A DNA stretch of 64,000 bases, taken from NCBI GenBank assembly GCA_019096065.1, contig JAGUCH010000007.1, positions 1,262,501-1,326,500 on the forward strand, given 5' to 3'. The first letter of the stretch is position 1. Each line of letters starts with the position of its first letter. The notes beneath the pieces are model-generated. The model did not search any database, was not told where the DNA came from, and saw only the letters and a program-made list of their open reading frames with translations. The DNA is from Paracyclopina nana (lineage: Eukaryota > Arthropoda > Copepoda > Cyclopoida > Cyclopettidae). The translations under genes were made by a program, and so were the position numbers. This document shows, piece after piece, positions 12,001 to 22,166 of this stretch.

Positions 12001-13148
12001 AAGGTATTTTAAGCCTTCAGCCATTGTTATTTTCCTGTCAAAGAAGCCCATTTATCCAATTTTTACAAGGTAAAAGGCTCATTTAGGTCTCAAGAGTAGA
12101 GAACAAAAAGATGCACAATTAATTGCCGTAGGTCAAAATCCTTTTATATCTTAATTAGCGCCCCACTCAACTCTTTACTTGAATATGAATCATCCCCTTT
12201 TTGTACATGTCAGTGATCAATTTTTTATTGTTGTTTTTAAAGCAATTTTGCGATTTGAGCTTGATCACAGACAATGGCAATGGAAGTAGCTTATGCACGG
12301 TCTGCTTAATTTAGATCTACTAAGTTCTACGCGCGGTAATCAACAAAGCGGAACGAGTTTCCACAATTGTTGCGAAAACAAAAAAAGACTGATTAGAGCA
12401 AATATTGGTGTGGAAACAATCACCGGATTATCAACCAGAGGTATTTTTGGCGGCATTTTAAATAGGATTTCATAATTGATGAATGGAAGAGAAAATGACA
12501 ACATGCGGAAATTTGGTTGGGCAGCAAATAATTTCAGCGTTGAGGACTGAAAACAAAATGGCAAGCAAGGAATCAAGTGTCATCCACCGTTAGTTGGTGG
12601 CAACAAAGATTTTTGGCCAAAAATACTACAAGTCTGTGACAAAACAGTAGACTAAACTTGAAGTGATTGGATTGTTTAGCGATGACTGATGGAACGTCTC
12701 AACATTGCGAAATGTCAAGATTTTGCAGCATTTTCAGTATTTCAATTATAAATAATTACTCTATACATCCAAAAGATTCTAGCTTGAATTTGCTATTTAA
12801 AATTTCGAATCCAAATTAGCGTATGTTAAATTTGTGACAACATAAGCTAATTTGGACTTTGAGCAAATAATTTCAGTATGAAGGACTGAAAGCAAAATGT
12901 CAAGCAATAAATCAGGTCTCAATAACCATTAGTTGGGCAAAATGAGACTTTTTGCCCAAAACATCATTGTCAAATAGATTTTTTTCAAAAAGTTACTTAC
13001 AGTTGATCAGGAGGACTCCATTGGACGAGTTCTTGTTTGCATCTTGGCTAAGGCCAAACACACTGGATAATGAAGGACTTGAGCTTTTGGCAGTCAAGTC
13101 CGCAGACATTGGCCTGTATTGCTTCATTCTCATGGAGGATCGACTCAT
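1..13148 (-). CDS. ARHGEF10: ARHGEF10-type Rho guanine nucleotide exchange factor (3' end beyond window)
   Basis: Four coding exons join in phase: 13001-13148, 3284-3779, 85-1705 and 1-18, giving 761 residues before the window edge. The start ATG (13146-13148) follows an in-frame TAA five codons upstream. Exon 1 ends with one base before GTAAGT, which the second exon completes; the other junctions also match. The protein is a Ser-rich N-terminal region, then a Dbl-homology domain at about 345-535 with the conserved stretches GLMVKPVQRFPQFILLLQD and GHPDRMALQLALT, then a PH-like region with LLLLNDLLVC and LKWAVP, as in vertebrate ARHGEF10. Family knowledge: these proteins activate Rho GTPases by nucleotide exchange. 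The first intron is about 9.2 kb and repeat-rich; the last visible intron is only 66 bp. The weakest call is exon 1, which rests on phase, Ser-rich composition and a strong donor. Confidence 0.85.
1880..2565. mobile_element. Fold-back element with long imperfect inverted repeats
   Basis: The arms at about 1880-1996 and 2452-2565 are imperfect reverse complements for more than 80 bases; shared stretches include AAAAATGATATTGTT and TCTTTTCATCAAGATTATC. The centre (about 450 bp) has no credible gene. The element lies in the RhoGEF intron between coding exons 2 and 3. The outer edges are approximate and no target-site duplication was resolved. Confidence 0.7.
3848..5404. mobile_element. 1.55-kb element with long terminal inverted repeats
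   Basis: Bases from about 3848 to 4005 match the reverse complement of about 5250-5404. Shared stretches include ATGTTCATCTATGT, GAAATC-GGAGGC, GAACAATTTCT, TTGGACTGAAA-CAAAATGAG and GAGTCTCATTA. The interior lacks a transposase-like reading frame, so this is a non-autonomous or decayed DNA element. It sits in RhoGEF intron 1. Edges are approximate. Confidence 0.7.
5405..6730. other. RhoGEF intron 1, no gene seen
   Basis: This is AT-rich intron DNA without coding-like reading frames. It includes a stretch near 6300-6350 (ACTGAGTCTCATTA) that resembles the arms of the element ending at about 5404, so it may hold an older fragment of that family. Confidence 0.5.
6737..6945. mobile_element. 209-bp MITE with near-perfect inverted ends and TA target duplication
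   Basis: The ends start GGCCGTTCTCATATTGCCGG and finish with its exact reverse complement, flanked on both sides by TA (6735-6736 and 6946-6947). The arms continue inward as a twice-repeated AGCTAAGCTAAGGT block for about 64 bases. The 80-base centre is unrelated. TA duplication is the habit of Tc1/mariner-type transposases; the assignment to that group is inference. Confidence 0.85.
7340..7665. repeat. Three diverged tandem copies of a ~110-bp unit
   Basis: Copies start near 7340, 7441 and 7560. Each has a TTTGGCTTTT(A/G)AT stretch followed about 50 bases later by TCTGG(T/C)AGCTCTG(T/G)TGCCAGTT and a CTAATCAAAACAAAC-like tail. The unit lies in RhoGEF intron 1 and has no coding potential. 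Confidence 0.65.
8875..9280. repeat. 13-bp minisatellite TTTAAGTCTTGGC and decayed flank
   Basis: Six near-perfect 13-base units run from about 8886 to 8970, then decay into T-rich variants (TTTTTAGTCTTAG and similar) to about 9280. It is intronic (RhoGEF intron 1). Confidence 0.8.
10195..10305. other. GC-rich island in AT-rich intron, with CCAGGTGGCGC
   Basis: About 110 bases are strikingly GC-rich against AT-rich surroundings. The patch contains GCCGCCAGGTGGCGCC at its left and CGGGCAG repeated three times at its right. CCAGGTGGCGC resembles the animal CTCF core motif; binding is inference only. Confidence 0.4.
10917..11372. mobile_element. 456-bp element with CACAGTGG ends and 5-bp target duplication
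   Basis: The left end reads CACAGTGGTTCAAAA and the right end is its exact reverse complement. The element is flanked by AGATG on both sides (10912-10916 and 11373-11377), a 5-bp target-site duplication. There is no transposase. A 5-bp duplication with CAC-starting termini is the pattern of Transib elements, the relatives of RAG1; the classification is inference. Confidence 0.75.
12520..12955. repeat. Pair of direct repeats (~90 bp) in RhoGEF intron 1
   Basis: About 12522-12612 and 12862-12950 share GCAAATAATTTCAG, GAGGACTGAAA(A/G)CAAAATG and CCATTAGTTGG-like stretches in the same order. The GGACTGAAAGCAAAATG block also occurs in the arms of the 3848-5404 element, so these may be fragments of one family. 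Coordinates are approximate. Confidence 0.55.
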
Positions 13149-14247
13149 GTTGATGCCTTCTTAGCATGTCACACCTTGGTAAACACCAGAAGCTGCAACC
13201 ACTGGCTAAAAGTCAGTCTTAATTGAGTTAAAGCACCTTGATTTTCTCAGCAGCAGCATCTCTCTCTTGTTGTGACCACTTCAATAATAACAATAATTTT
13301 TCTGGCCCTGAAAAAGAACGATAAACAAACTAATTATGTACAGCGGATTTTCAAGAACGCAAAGCGTTTAAAGGGATGGGAAATTCGACCCGGTCGAAAA
13401 AGAATTTTCCGCCAAAAGAAGTTTTTGGCAACATTCCACCACTCTCTGAAATGCGACCCGATGAATTGGATTAGTTTCAACGTGGCAAGTTTTGGCACTG
13501 TATGCTGCGCCAAACGAAAATTGGGCTCATGATAACTGGGTCGTTTCGCAGTTGGAGTAATGATGGAAAAATGTTTTGAAAAACCAACAACATCAATTTA
13601 ATGGTAAGGGCAGACAATTTTTCATGTAGAAGATCACAGGCTGTGATTATATCGCCTATCTCACGAGGAGAGCCTGATAGATTACCACAATTGGCCAAAA
13701 AGCGACGCAGCTCAACAAACTTGCAGGATTGAAAACAATCCAAGTCATGCACTTACATTTCATGCCATGGTGAAATGTTGCCAAAAACTTTGCAGAGCAC
13801 CAAATCAATTTTCAACATGGACGTTTTCAGATAGAAAAAGTGCGTTACTTTCAATTATCGCTTTGCTAGAACATTGACATGCATATCCTGTTGAATTTCA
13901 AGATTGACGTGCTTAAAAGCTGAAAATAGCCACTGGCATTTAGGCAGAAGCATTTTCGCCCAGGGCATCATCATCAGCTGAAGCTGATTTGAAAAAATCC
14001 ACAACTAATATTTCTCAGTCTGGCTAGCTCTGTCATCAATCACTTTTCGCATCAATGGCTTGAATGGTGATGAGGAGGTGGTGGTTTTCCAGCCCATATC
14101 CCCCACTGTGCTGAAGAATGTGAACGTACCAAAAACCTGCCTTCTCTCTAGCTGTGTGTTGGCTTATACAAGAGCTTTGTTAAGTCAGTCGTAGCTTGAC
14201 CAACGAAGCCATCTCACGTCAGCTGCGTACTGCAGAATATTACTACT
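13149..14247. promoter_or_regulatory. Divergent upstream region between RhoGEF and FAS1 genes
   Basis: The two start codons face away from each other across 1.1 kb. For the plus-strand gene, TATACAAG at 14165-14172 and an arthropod-like initiator TCAGT at 14185-14189 are candidate core-promoter elements; their spacing (about 22 bases) is slightly short. No RhoGEF 5' untranslated exon could be fixed. Confidence 0.35.
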
Positions 14248-15196
14248 ATGGGAAACCTCTCAGTTCTTTGGGCCTTTCTGCTCTTTGGTGGCCTTGCTCT
14301 GGCAGATCCTCACCACTACTACCGAAGATATTACCAGACTTTGGAGCAGCCCAAAAGGTGACTACTCACAGTTCCCCTAAATATTTCTCCTCCCATAAAA
14401 CTCCTCAAATTCCTCAAAGAAGAAGAACTGCAGCCACAAGATTCTATTATAAGCCCATTTCTAACAATGTTTACTATAAGGAAAGGCTACCTGCAACGCC
14501 AAGACCTCAAAGCCAAGTTTACTACAAACCAGTTAATCCCACCTCATTTTCACAACAACAACAACAAAATCGGGCAGCTGCTGTGGTTAGGCCAATGACC
14601 AGGCTGCATTACTACCAACAAAGGCCCCAGGTTAAGTACTACAAGACTGCGCCCACAAAAGTCGCCAATTTGAGGGGGAAACGCCAGAAATGGCCATTTC
14701 TGGAGCTCTGTCGCCCGAAGAGCTGCAGCTGTTGAGTGACCCGTTGGTCAGCCTCTTTCTGCCCGCAAGTGGCCAAAATGCGGCGAAAAAAGCCAAAAGT
14801 GGCCCCTCGGTGGTGGAAGTGGCCGAGAGGAGCCGCAACTTGTCCACTTTTGTGAAACTGGTGAAGAAATTCAATTTGGACGAGGAATTGAGCCAAGAAT
14901 TGGATGTGACACTTTTGGCGCCAAATGATGCAGCTTTCCTGCTCCTGGATGATGTGGACAAGTTGACGGAAAACGACGTGAAAAGGCACATTATTGGCGC
15001 TGCTTTGAAGGCCGAAAACATCGAGACTGGGCCGGCTTTCACACTCAGCCAAGACACCCTGCAATTTGACAGAAAATCCAGCACCAGCAAACTGAGCGTG
15101 GAATTCGGCAAGAAAAAGGCCAATTTGGTACAGACCAACATCCAAGCTGGAAATGGAGTCATTCATGTTTTGGACCAAGTTTTGACAAAGTTTTGA
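14248..15196 (+). CDS. Secreted fasciclin-domain (FAS1) protein, with two apparent frameshifts
   Basis: The reading starts at 14248 with a signal peptide (MGNLSVLWAFLLFGGLALA, then DP). A middle part rich in YYKP/YYKT-type tyrosine motifs and Gln follows, then a C-terminal FAS1 domain with TLLAPNDAAF and NGVIHVLDQVL before the stop at 15194-15196. FAS1 domains are extracellular adhesion modules. The three parts lie in three frames. Each switch is explained by one missing base in a homopolymer: AAAA at about 14353-14356 and GGGGG at about 14674-14678. With one base restored at each, the frame is open for 316 residues. It is either an assembly error or a recently broken gene. A 14-base GT...AG stretch (14358-14371) could also bridge the first break but is too short to be a credible intron. 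Confidence 0.75.
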
Positions 15197-15206
15197 AGAC
15201 TACCGA

Positions 15207-15212
15207 AATAAA
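15207..15212 (+). terminator. Poly(A) signal AATAAA of the FAS1 gene
   Basis: A canonical hexamer lies 10 bases past the stop codon. Confidence 0.7.
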
Positions 15213-15961
15213 AATTACTTCTCACTTTTGGCAATTAATTTAACTTTAGTAGCAGATGTTTCCTGTAAATGCTCTTCGGTTTTTTCATGCGGTGATTTTA
15301 ATGCCCTTCTTGGTTGATTTTCTCGAAATGCTCACAGTGGATAATTCCGACGATTTTTTCCGCACAACTGAATTCTTCAATTTTTTATTTTTTCGCCATC
15401 CTTTGAAAAAGCTAGCTCAAAAATGATAATTATTTGTAAAACACTACTGTAAGAAATTGTGGGAAAATTGAAAGCATGAAAATAATAATTGAACTTAAAA
15501 ACTGTCACCCTTTTTTCATCCAGTAAAGGGTAAACAAATTTTTAATGGCATTATAAAAGCCTTCATTTGCCGAAAAAATTGCTAAAATTCCTCAATTGAT
15601 TTTAGATTTCAATTTTTCCCCGTTTTTATGAGGAAATATTTCTATAAAATAAGGTAAAGTAAAAGGATAATGTAAAAGTGCAGGTATTTTAAAAAGCAAT
15701 TTTATATGCGTCAAAAGCTTATGTTAGCGGGGAAAACCAGTGTGCTCATCTTTTATCAATGGGAGCAAGCAAAAGATGAGTGAGCAGAAAAGCGTTGAAA
15801 AACATCATTATCACACACACATGATGAAGAATTTCGTTTCCGCCTCCATCATCATCATTGCAGCAATTACAAAAGAGATTCAGTTGTCAATTTTTCAACT
15901 CCACAACAACAACAACAGCAATTGAAGTAATCTGCCCAAAGTGGAGCTTTCTATCAGGGCG

Positions 15962-16717
15962 CACAGTGGATTATTTCCTAGCTCTGGCCCGCATCGCAAA
16001 ACTCGAAATTATTTGGCATTTTTGGATTTATTTTCTGTTTTTAGGCCCGAATTAGAATCTTCAAACTGAACAAATTTTTGGGGCATTTTTTTTTGGTCTA
16101 CTGTGCAACAGTGGAAAAAGAAGAAGTCATTCAAAAACTTGGCAGGCTATTTAGGCCTCTTTTTCTTGAGGTCAGCTCGATTTTTTCTCGCAATAATTGA
16201 CATAAGCTATGGAAAATTTTGAGAAAGCATCAAAATAGAGAGCTTTAAAAAACAAAAACTTTAAAACTTTTTCAATTGGAATTTTTAAAGCTTTGTTTAC
16301 TTTTTCCGCGGTGAGCGGAATTTGCCGAATGCACTTTTTAACCCCATTTTTCGGTCTGCGGATCTCGTCAAATTGCCGCTGGGACACGCTGCTACGAACT
16401 AACTAGCAACAATAATGAAGAAGGTGAAGAAGTAAAGCTACTCAAAGAGTACTCGAGAATATTGTGAATGCGGGGAGGTTTTTCAGCCGTTCCATACATG
16501 TGAGGTGTGGCAGCCATATGCTTCAAATGAAAACTACCCCCATGTGTCCCATCAAAATTGACACCCAATTTTTTTATCATTCTGAACTGATCTAAAAAGT
16601 CGAATAAATTGAAAAAGACTCCACGATTCTCGCCACTTGGCTCCTAATAAAATTCTTTTCGGCGAAAATAATGCTTAAATTACATGCGGGCAAAAGTGAA
16701 AATAATAATCCACTGTG
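15962..16717. mobile_element. 756-bp element with CACAGTGGATTATT ends
   Basis: The left end is CACAGTGGATTATT and the right end (16704-16717) is its reverse complement. The terminal octamer is the same as in the 10917-11372 element, but the next bases differ. Flanking bases GGGCG and CGGGT do not form a clear duplication. No transposase is visible. Confidence 0.55.
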
Positions 16718-17330
16718 CGGGTTGTCAACGAAAAGATGAGGTAGGGGTCACAATGACGCCCATGCGGAGAAAAGCATACCAAAAGTGCATCAAGTTTAAC
16801 ATCGTAAAAAGCTGCGAAATCCAATCTTTTCTGCGCAGGGTCAAAACACAATGGAAAGTTCAAGTTTTCGACTCTTGTCAACTGTGCAAGATGAGTCATT
16901 CAAAAGTCAAGTATTTGCTCGCAGCCGAAGAGCTTGCCAATACCATTGAAAATGGCTAAAAGACGTGACAGTCGGCTCAAAATGGAGGATAAAAGCTCAA
17001 CTTTGCGATGAGCAGGTGCAAAACTGGCTTTTATTTCAGCTATGGGGGAAAACGCGAGCTTTTCCATCATCATCCACCGTGGAAGCCACGCGACAGAAAT
17101 CAGAATTTCAAGCGAATAAAAAAGTTCCAAAATTGTTCGCCAAATCGCCAGGGTGAAACGTAAAACAATAACAACGCGTCACGTGATCGGCGTAAACAAA
17201 GCGAGGCTGTCAGCGTTGCTTACCTTGACGTTTTCGAGGCTCAAAATGATGCACAGTGGGAACAACGAGACCGCAATTCACTGCTACTATGACCGACTGA
17301 TCCTCAAATTCACTGAGGGAGAGACACAAA

Positions 17331-17446
17331 CGCGCGCGCGCGCGCCGAGTTCAGCTTCATGGGAGCGCGCGCTCGCTTGTTGGCTCAAGCTGTTTTGACG
17401 CTCGTTCGTTTCGCGGATTTTGGACGCGAGCGCGCGCGCGCGCGCG
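17331..17446. repeat. Two (CG)n tracts 80 bp apart
   Basis: Uninterrupted CG alternation runs at 17331-17345 and 17425-17446, with a GAGCGCGCGCTC palindrome between (about 17363-17374). TCACGTGA, an E-box type palindrome, lies near 17178. Such tracts can adopt Z-DNA; whether this is a promoter is unknown. Confidence 0.7.
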
Positions 17447-20400
17447 TGAAACTCACTGAGCTGAGCGGACTGAGAAGTCACAGGACTCACAGGCGGCGCT
17501 ACCAGAAGTGGCGGTTTTAGGCCACATTTTGGGCTTTGCAGCTAACTTCGGGTAACTGTCGATTTATTGAATTACCTAGAAATTAGTAACCAATTAGTAA
17601 ACATTGGCTACAATTGATTGTTAATTGGCGGAATTTATGCAACTTTTGGTGTTTATTAGTTTAGAATTGGCAAATCATAAAAACAAAGAAGCTCTAAAGA
17701 GGTGTTTTTCAAGAGAACTTTGGCGGCTTTTTTGAAAAATTATCTGGTAGCACTTCACATAGGCTGTAGCTTGCAGCGTAGCAAAATTCATCCCAAAGCT
17801 GATTTGGCAGCACCGGCTTCCCGGGTCAATTACCCAATTTGCACGTTTAAAAGCCCTCCATAGAAAGGCAAATCATAACAATACAACGCCTACTTGCGAT
17901 CAAATGCGGGAAACATCTACTGGTAAACGGAAGCTGACCACCAATTTGTTTTAAAATCGTTTTACTTAATTTGAGGCAAACAAAACTTTTGAGCATCCTG
18001 TATGAGCTTACCGAGTAAAAGAATGCCAAAGTTTCTTCAATTCTCATCTTAAAAATAATTTAAATAATCATTATTGCTTCAATACAAGAATTGTCATCAT
18101 ATAAAAACCAATACACTTTGCTAAAAAGTGCTAGGCGGGGGTTGTTTCGTTCTATGCCTTTTCTATGCGTTCTGTGCTGACGTAAACACAAACCAAAACA
18201 GCAAGCGCCAAACCAATGTGCCCTGTGCAACGTAACTTGCAATTCGCCAGAAATTAGTAAAAGCCGCCTTTTTCTAGATATACTATTAAGAAACTATTGC
18301 CACTGCATCTTTATCTGGTAGCTATGTCTCAATGTCCGTTTCATTGTAAGTTTTGCCCGTGACGGCCGAAAGGAAGCTGCATAGCAAATGTTATTATTAT
18401 GATTTGCATTTCTATGAAAAATGGGACTTGAGAGGATTCGAACCACCGTATCAGGATTTTTGGTTCAATGGAGCATTTTTATCGAGGGTGTTTCCAGAAA
18501 CATGAAACATTTATTTGGTGCTGGTTCGCTTAATTTTAAAAGAGGGTGCTTCTAAAAAAGTAGAAGTTTCATTCTCTTATTGAGATCAATTAATTTTGAA
18601 AAAGTTGACAATATCTTGAAATGTCGCTTACTTTTTAAACTATTCAGCTTGATTCACATAACTCTTTTTGATGCATCAATGGAAGTTGTGGTCAAACCTC
18701 GGTTCTGTGAAATTATTCAAAAACTGATTTTTCGGGCTGAATCTAGGTCCTTGACTTTTTCATCGGGAAAAGCTGAAAAATCTATCTTTCTGAAAAATAT
18801 TGTACAAGTTAATGTTGAGTCATGAAAATGCGATCATCGCCGCAATATGTAAACGGCCATTTTGGTGATTCGCGTCGCTCCTCGTTATTTCCCCCATCAT
18901 GATCATCATCATCACTTCAGCATCAGCTTGTGGGGATTTTTCATTCTTTTTTTTGGCTCTTTTTAACAATCGTTTCTCCCTTTGTTGCCGCAGCACGCAC
19001 CGCACCCCTCGAGAGCATTTTTTGTCACCACAAACACCCCTGAAATGAGAATGAGGGTACCAAAAAAAATTGGAGTCGTGACAGCTTTGGAATCACTGTA
19101 CTAAAATTGAGGGCCAAAGATGTTTACGAGGCTAGAAGCCCCTTTTTTGCTCTATAAACTAATTTACAGCGCAAAAAATGAGTGAAAATGGACTTCAAAA
19201 TCTGGGCTTTTGCGCCTAAACATCAACAAGTCAAATAACGACTTACTTAGGCGTCCAATTTTTGTAGGACTCGGATTATTTGAGCGGAGCGCGCGAACTA
19301 AAATTCTAATAATAACTTATCAGCCAATATTACTAAGATCTGAAATCGGATTTTTCCAAGGGTGAATTTTTTTAAAATAGTTCTAATGTTTCCAATTTTG
19401 GCATTGTTCTTTGGTTTTTAAAATGATTTTCGATCATTTAAAAAACCAATTTATCGATGTTGTATCAGGAAATTGGTGGCATATGTAATGCTTTTCCTTT
19501 ACATGATCCTCCAGTTTAGTTAATCCTGATATTGTTGTTTCGCCTCAAGCACGCTTTTGATCAGAGCATTACCATATCAAAAGGTTCATCCATTGGCAAA
19601 ATACAAAATGTCCAATCTTTGGACAAAAAGAACAGCGAAAATTGATGAACACAGGAAATAAAGTGCTGAAGCTCGCGTGCAGCAAACTTTTAACTTGTCC
19701 CAAATTGGATGATGGCACAGACTCTGCACACGCCCAATAATAAACAGCACGAGCATCGCCAGACATTGATGAGTAAATATTGATTGGCACTCGATAACCA
19801 AAATTGCTCAAAAAGATCCTCTTCTGCAAATTGTGCTCTATGTGGACATGAAGGCGTGGCCCATAAATTTTCCACTACGTGGGTATAAAATGGCCACTCC
19901 AGCTAGATTTCCCCCGAAAAATCACAACTTAGACGCACAAAAGCGGGTACTTTACCCTAAAATTGCCTTTGGTGATTCGAGTGGAGCAGAAAATGTTTTT
20001 TAAGCATATCTTCTAAAGTCACCTTTTGCCAGTTCATACTTCCAAGTTTTTATCAACTCTAGTTTTTCCTAGTTTTATCCTAGGAAATTCCCAAAATTAA
20101 GAAAATCAAGCAGATGGCTCCGCTCCGCTCAGTTATTATTTTGGTAAGCTAAAAGTGGGTTTCCAAGCTCAATTTGAGCCTGTTAGCAGTGAGTAAATAT
20201 GCATATGGCAAATGGGTGGAGACAAAAGATATCAAGTGTCTTGAATCGATTCAAGCTGGCATGGTTAAATAGTGGTGCACATTTGCAGAGATGAATCATC
20301 TGTTAAACAGCCGCACCTGCCATGCCAGTGACATTTCAGGCTCTTTTTACACTCCAATACACTAAGCCCGTCAAAACATTGATTTTTGCAATATTGAATG

Positions 20401-21029
20401 TATTACAGTAGAAGCCCCAGAAATCTATACATCCAGTTTATTGAAAAAATGCAATTATGGCGATTGGAGGATATTGGTGCCATTGTTGTTGCCCAGGATT
20501 AAGGGGATGATTGTACATGTCCTTATAGGGGATTTGGCACAAATCTTCGGACCTTTGAAGGAGGAAGAGCAATATAATTATTGTAAAATCATCAAAAACA
20601 GTTGGTGGCCATTTTAATTGAAAAAGCCGGGTCAATCATTCCCATTATTTACTGGTGTGCGCGCCGAGTAAATGAAAATATCGCGAAATGTTTGTTTACA
20701 TCTGTCATGACACGTGCGCCGCCAAACAACGCGCTCAGCAACATTCAGTGACCCGTATATGACATGGCCATCAAAGGAATATGTTGCATTTTTTTCGGTG
20801 AAAATATTTGCGCTATGATATTGCGCAATTATCTTATTTAGCCAGCAGAAAGGGGAATAATGTCCCTGTCCACACAAGTGAGATCGATGATTATTGGGCA
20901 AATAATCGTAGATTTCTCTTTTCCCCCGCTTTGCTTGGGGGATTTGCTGATAAAGGGTGAGAATCTCGGATTTTCCGCCTCATCAGTGATGCGAAAACGG
21001 TCTTTTTTCAAGTGTATTTGCGATTGTTG

Positions 21030-22166
21030 TCACAACAAGCTACATTTGGGGATGCGAGAGCCTTCGATTCGACCCCTTCTCTGCATGGCAGCTTTGCCAG
21101 CCACTTCAAAGAGCTTCTGGATGTTTTCCTTGGTCTTGGCCGAGCATTCCACAAATCCATGAGCTTGAATTCGACTTGCCACCGAGAGAGTCTTCTTTGT
21201 GCTGATGGGTTCCTAAGAATCAGTAACGAATTTTAAAACAATAGGCGGGCCGGGTCAACCTGGAATCTTTTAAATTGAAGCAGCGCCCTCTGTAAATATT
21301 TGAACTATAAAAAAGACAACTTTTTTTCATACAGATGCTAGATGGCCGTTTTTTTAATGTATTACAGATTTCAAATGAGCTAATAATATTGCAGCAGCGC
21401 CATGTCTAACTTTGAGCTTTTGAATGAACATAGGCTATTTTTGAATAAACAGGCGGGCCGGGTCACCATTTGAAGGTAACTTCAGCAAGACAGCGCCCTC
21501 TACAATTATGTTACCTATAAAACAGCAGCATATTCCTTATTTATAGATGGCGCTGCTCTTCAAAATAAAAAAATAGCCCTTTTAAAACTAGTATTAGAGT
21601 CACCTTGTTCATGAGCTTGAGTTGCTGCACAACCTCAGCATCTTGTCTTAGGTCAATTTTGTTGCCCACCAGGATGATTGGGACTCCTTTGCAAAAATGC
21701 TTCACTTCTTTGGCCCACTGTGACTCAACATTGGCCAAGCTGTCAGGGCTGCAAAATGAGCAAGAGAATGGAATCTGGATTTCTGATGGAGCAGATCTGT
21801 GGAGCAACCTGTCAATGCTAAAGCAAATCAAAATCACATCAGTCTTGGGGTAAGACAGAGGCCTGAGCCTGTCATAATTTTCCTGCCCAGCTGTGTCCCA
21901 AAGGGTAAGTTCAATTTCTTTGCCCTCAATGCAAATGGAAGACACTGTGGTTTCAAACACTGTGGGAATATGGGTCTCTGGAAACTCACCAGTCTTGCAA
22001 GAGAGGCAAAACATGAAAATGAGCAATCTTTTTATGAGTTTTTCTGAGGTACCTGAAAGACTGTCAAAATGCTGGTTTTTCCACAAGCTCCATCTCCCAC
22101 CACAACCAGCTTGTACCTTTCTTTGGCTCCATTTAAGAGAGCACTGGTATTTTTGCCCTTTTTCAT
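21030..22166 (-). CDS. Divergent RhoA-like small GTPase
   Basis: The exons are 22053-22166, 21809-21993, 21604-21748 and 21030-21212, which join in phase to 208 residues. Start ATG is at 22164-22166. The P-loop is GDGACGKTS, switch II is [18 protein letters not shown], then VGNKIDL and ECSAKTK, and the C-terminus is the prenylation box CSLL, which predicts geranylgeranylation. The P-loop and RPLSYP match Rho rather than Rac/Cdc42. Around switch I it reads [10 protein letters not shown], so the positions of RhoA Tyr34, Asn41 and Tyr42 are His, Thr and Thr. These changes are in the effector surface, so it is probably a paralogue rather than RhoA itself. One intron (21749-21808) is only 60 bp. 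It is next to Cdc42 on the same strand. Confidence 0.9.
21240..21560. repeat. Two copies of a GGCGGGCCGGGTCA...CAGCGCCCTCT unit in a Rho intron
   Basis: Copies at about 21243-21345 and 21450-21555 share AGGCGGGCCGGGTCA, then CAGCGCCCTCT about 35 bases on, then an ACCTATAAAA-like stretch. The second copy ends with TAGATGGCGCTGCT, roughly the inverse of its CAGCGCCCTCTA. Confidence 0.6.

Larger units (their letters stand above)
15213..21029. other. 5.8-kb gene-poor region
   Basis: No reading frame here shows coding character. It holds CACAGTGG-ended repeats (15333, 15962-16717), a (CG)n tract (17331-17446), several copies of the TCTGGTAGC motif (17494, 17743, 18314), a repeat GGCGTCCAA...GAGCGGAGCG (about 19251-19292), and an isolated TATAAAA at about 19883 without a gene behind it. 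Confidence 0.6.

Noticed and set aside
14358-14371. A 14-base GT...AG stretch that would join the first two frames of the FAS1 gene
   Set aside because: It is far below the length of any plausible animal intron, and a second, similar frame break downstream has no such explanation. Missing homopolymer bases fit both.
19880-19915. TATA box GGGTATAAAATGGCC on the plus strand
   Set aside because: No coding frame or splice donor of quality follows, so no gene can be tied to it.
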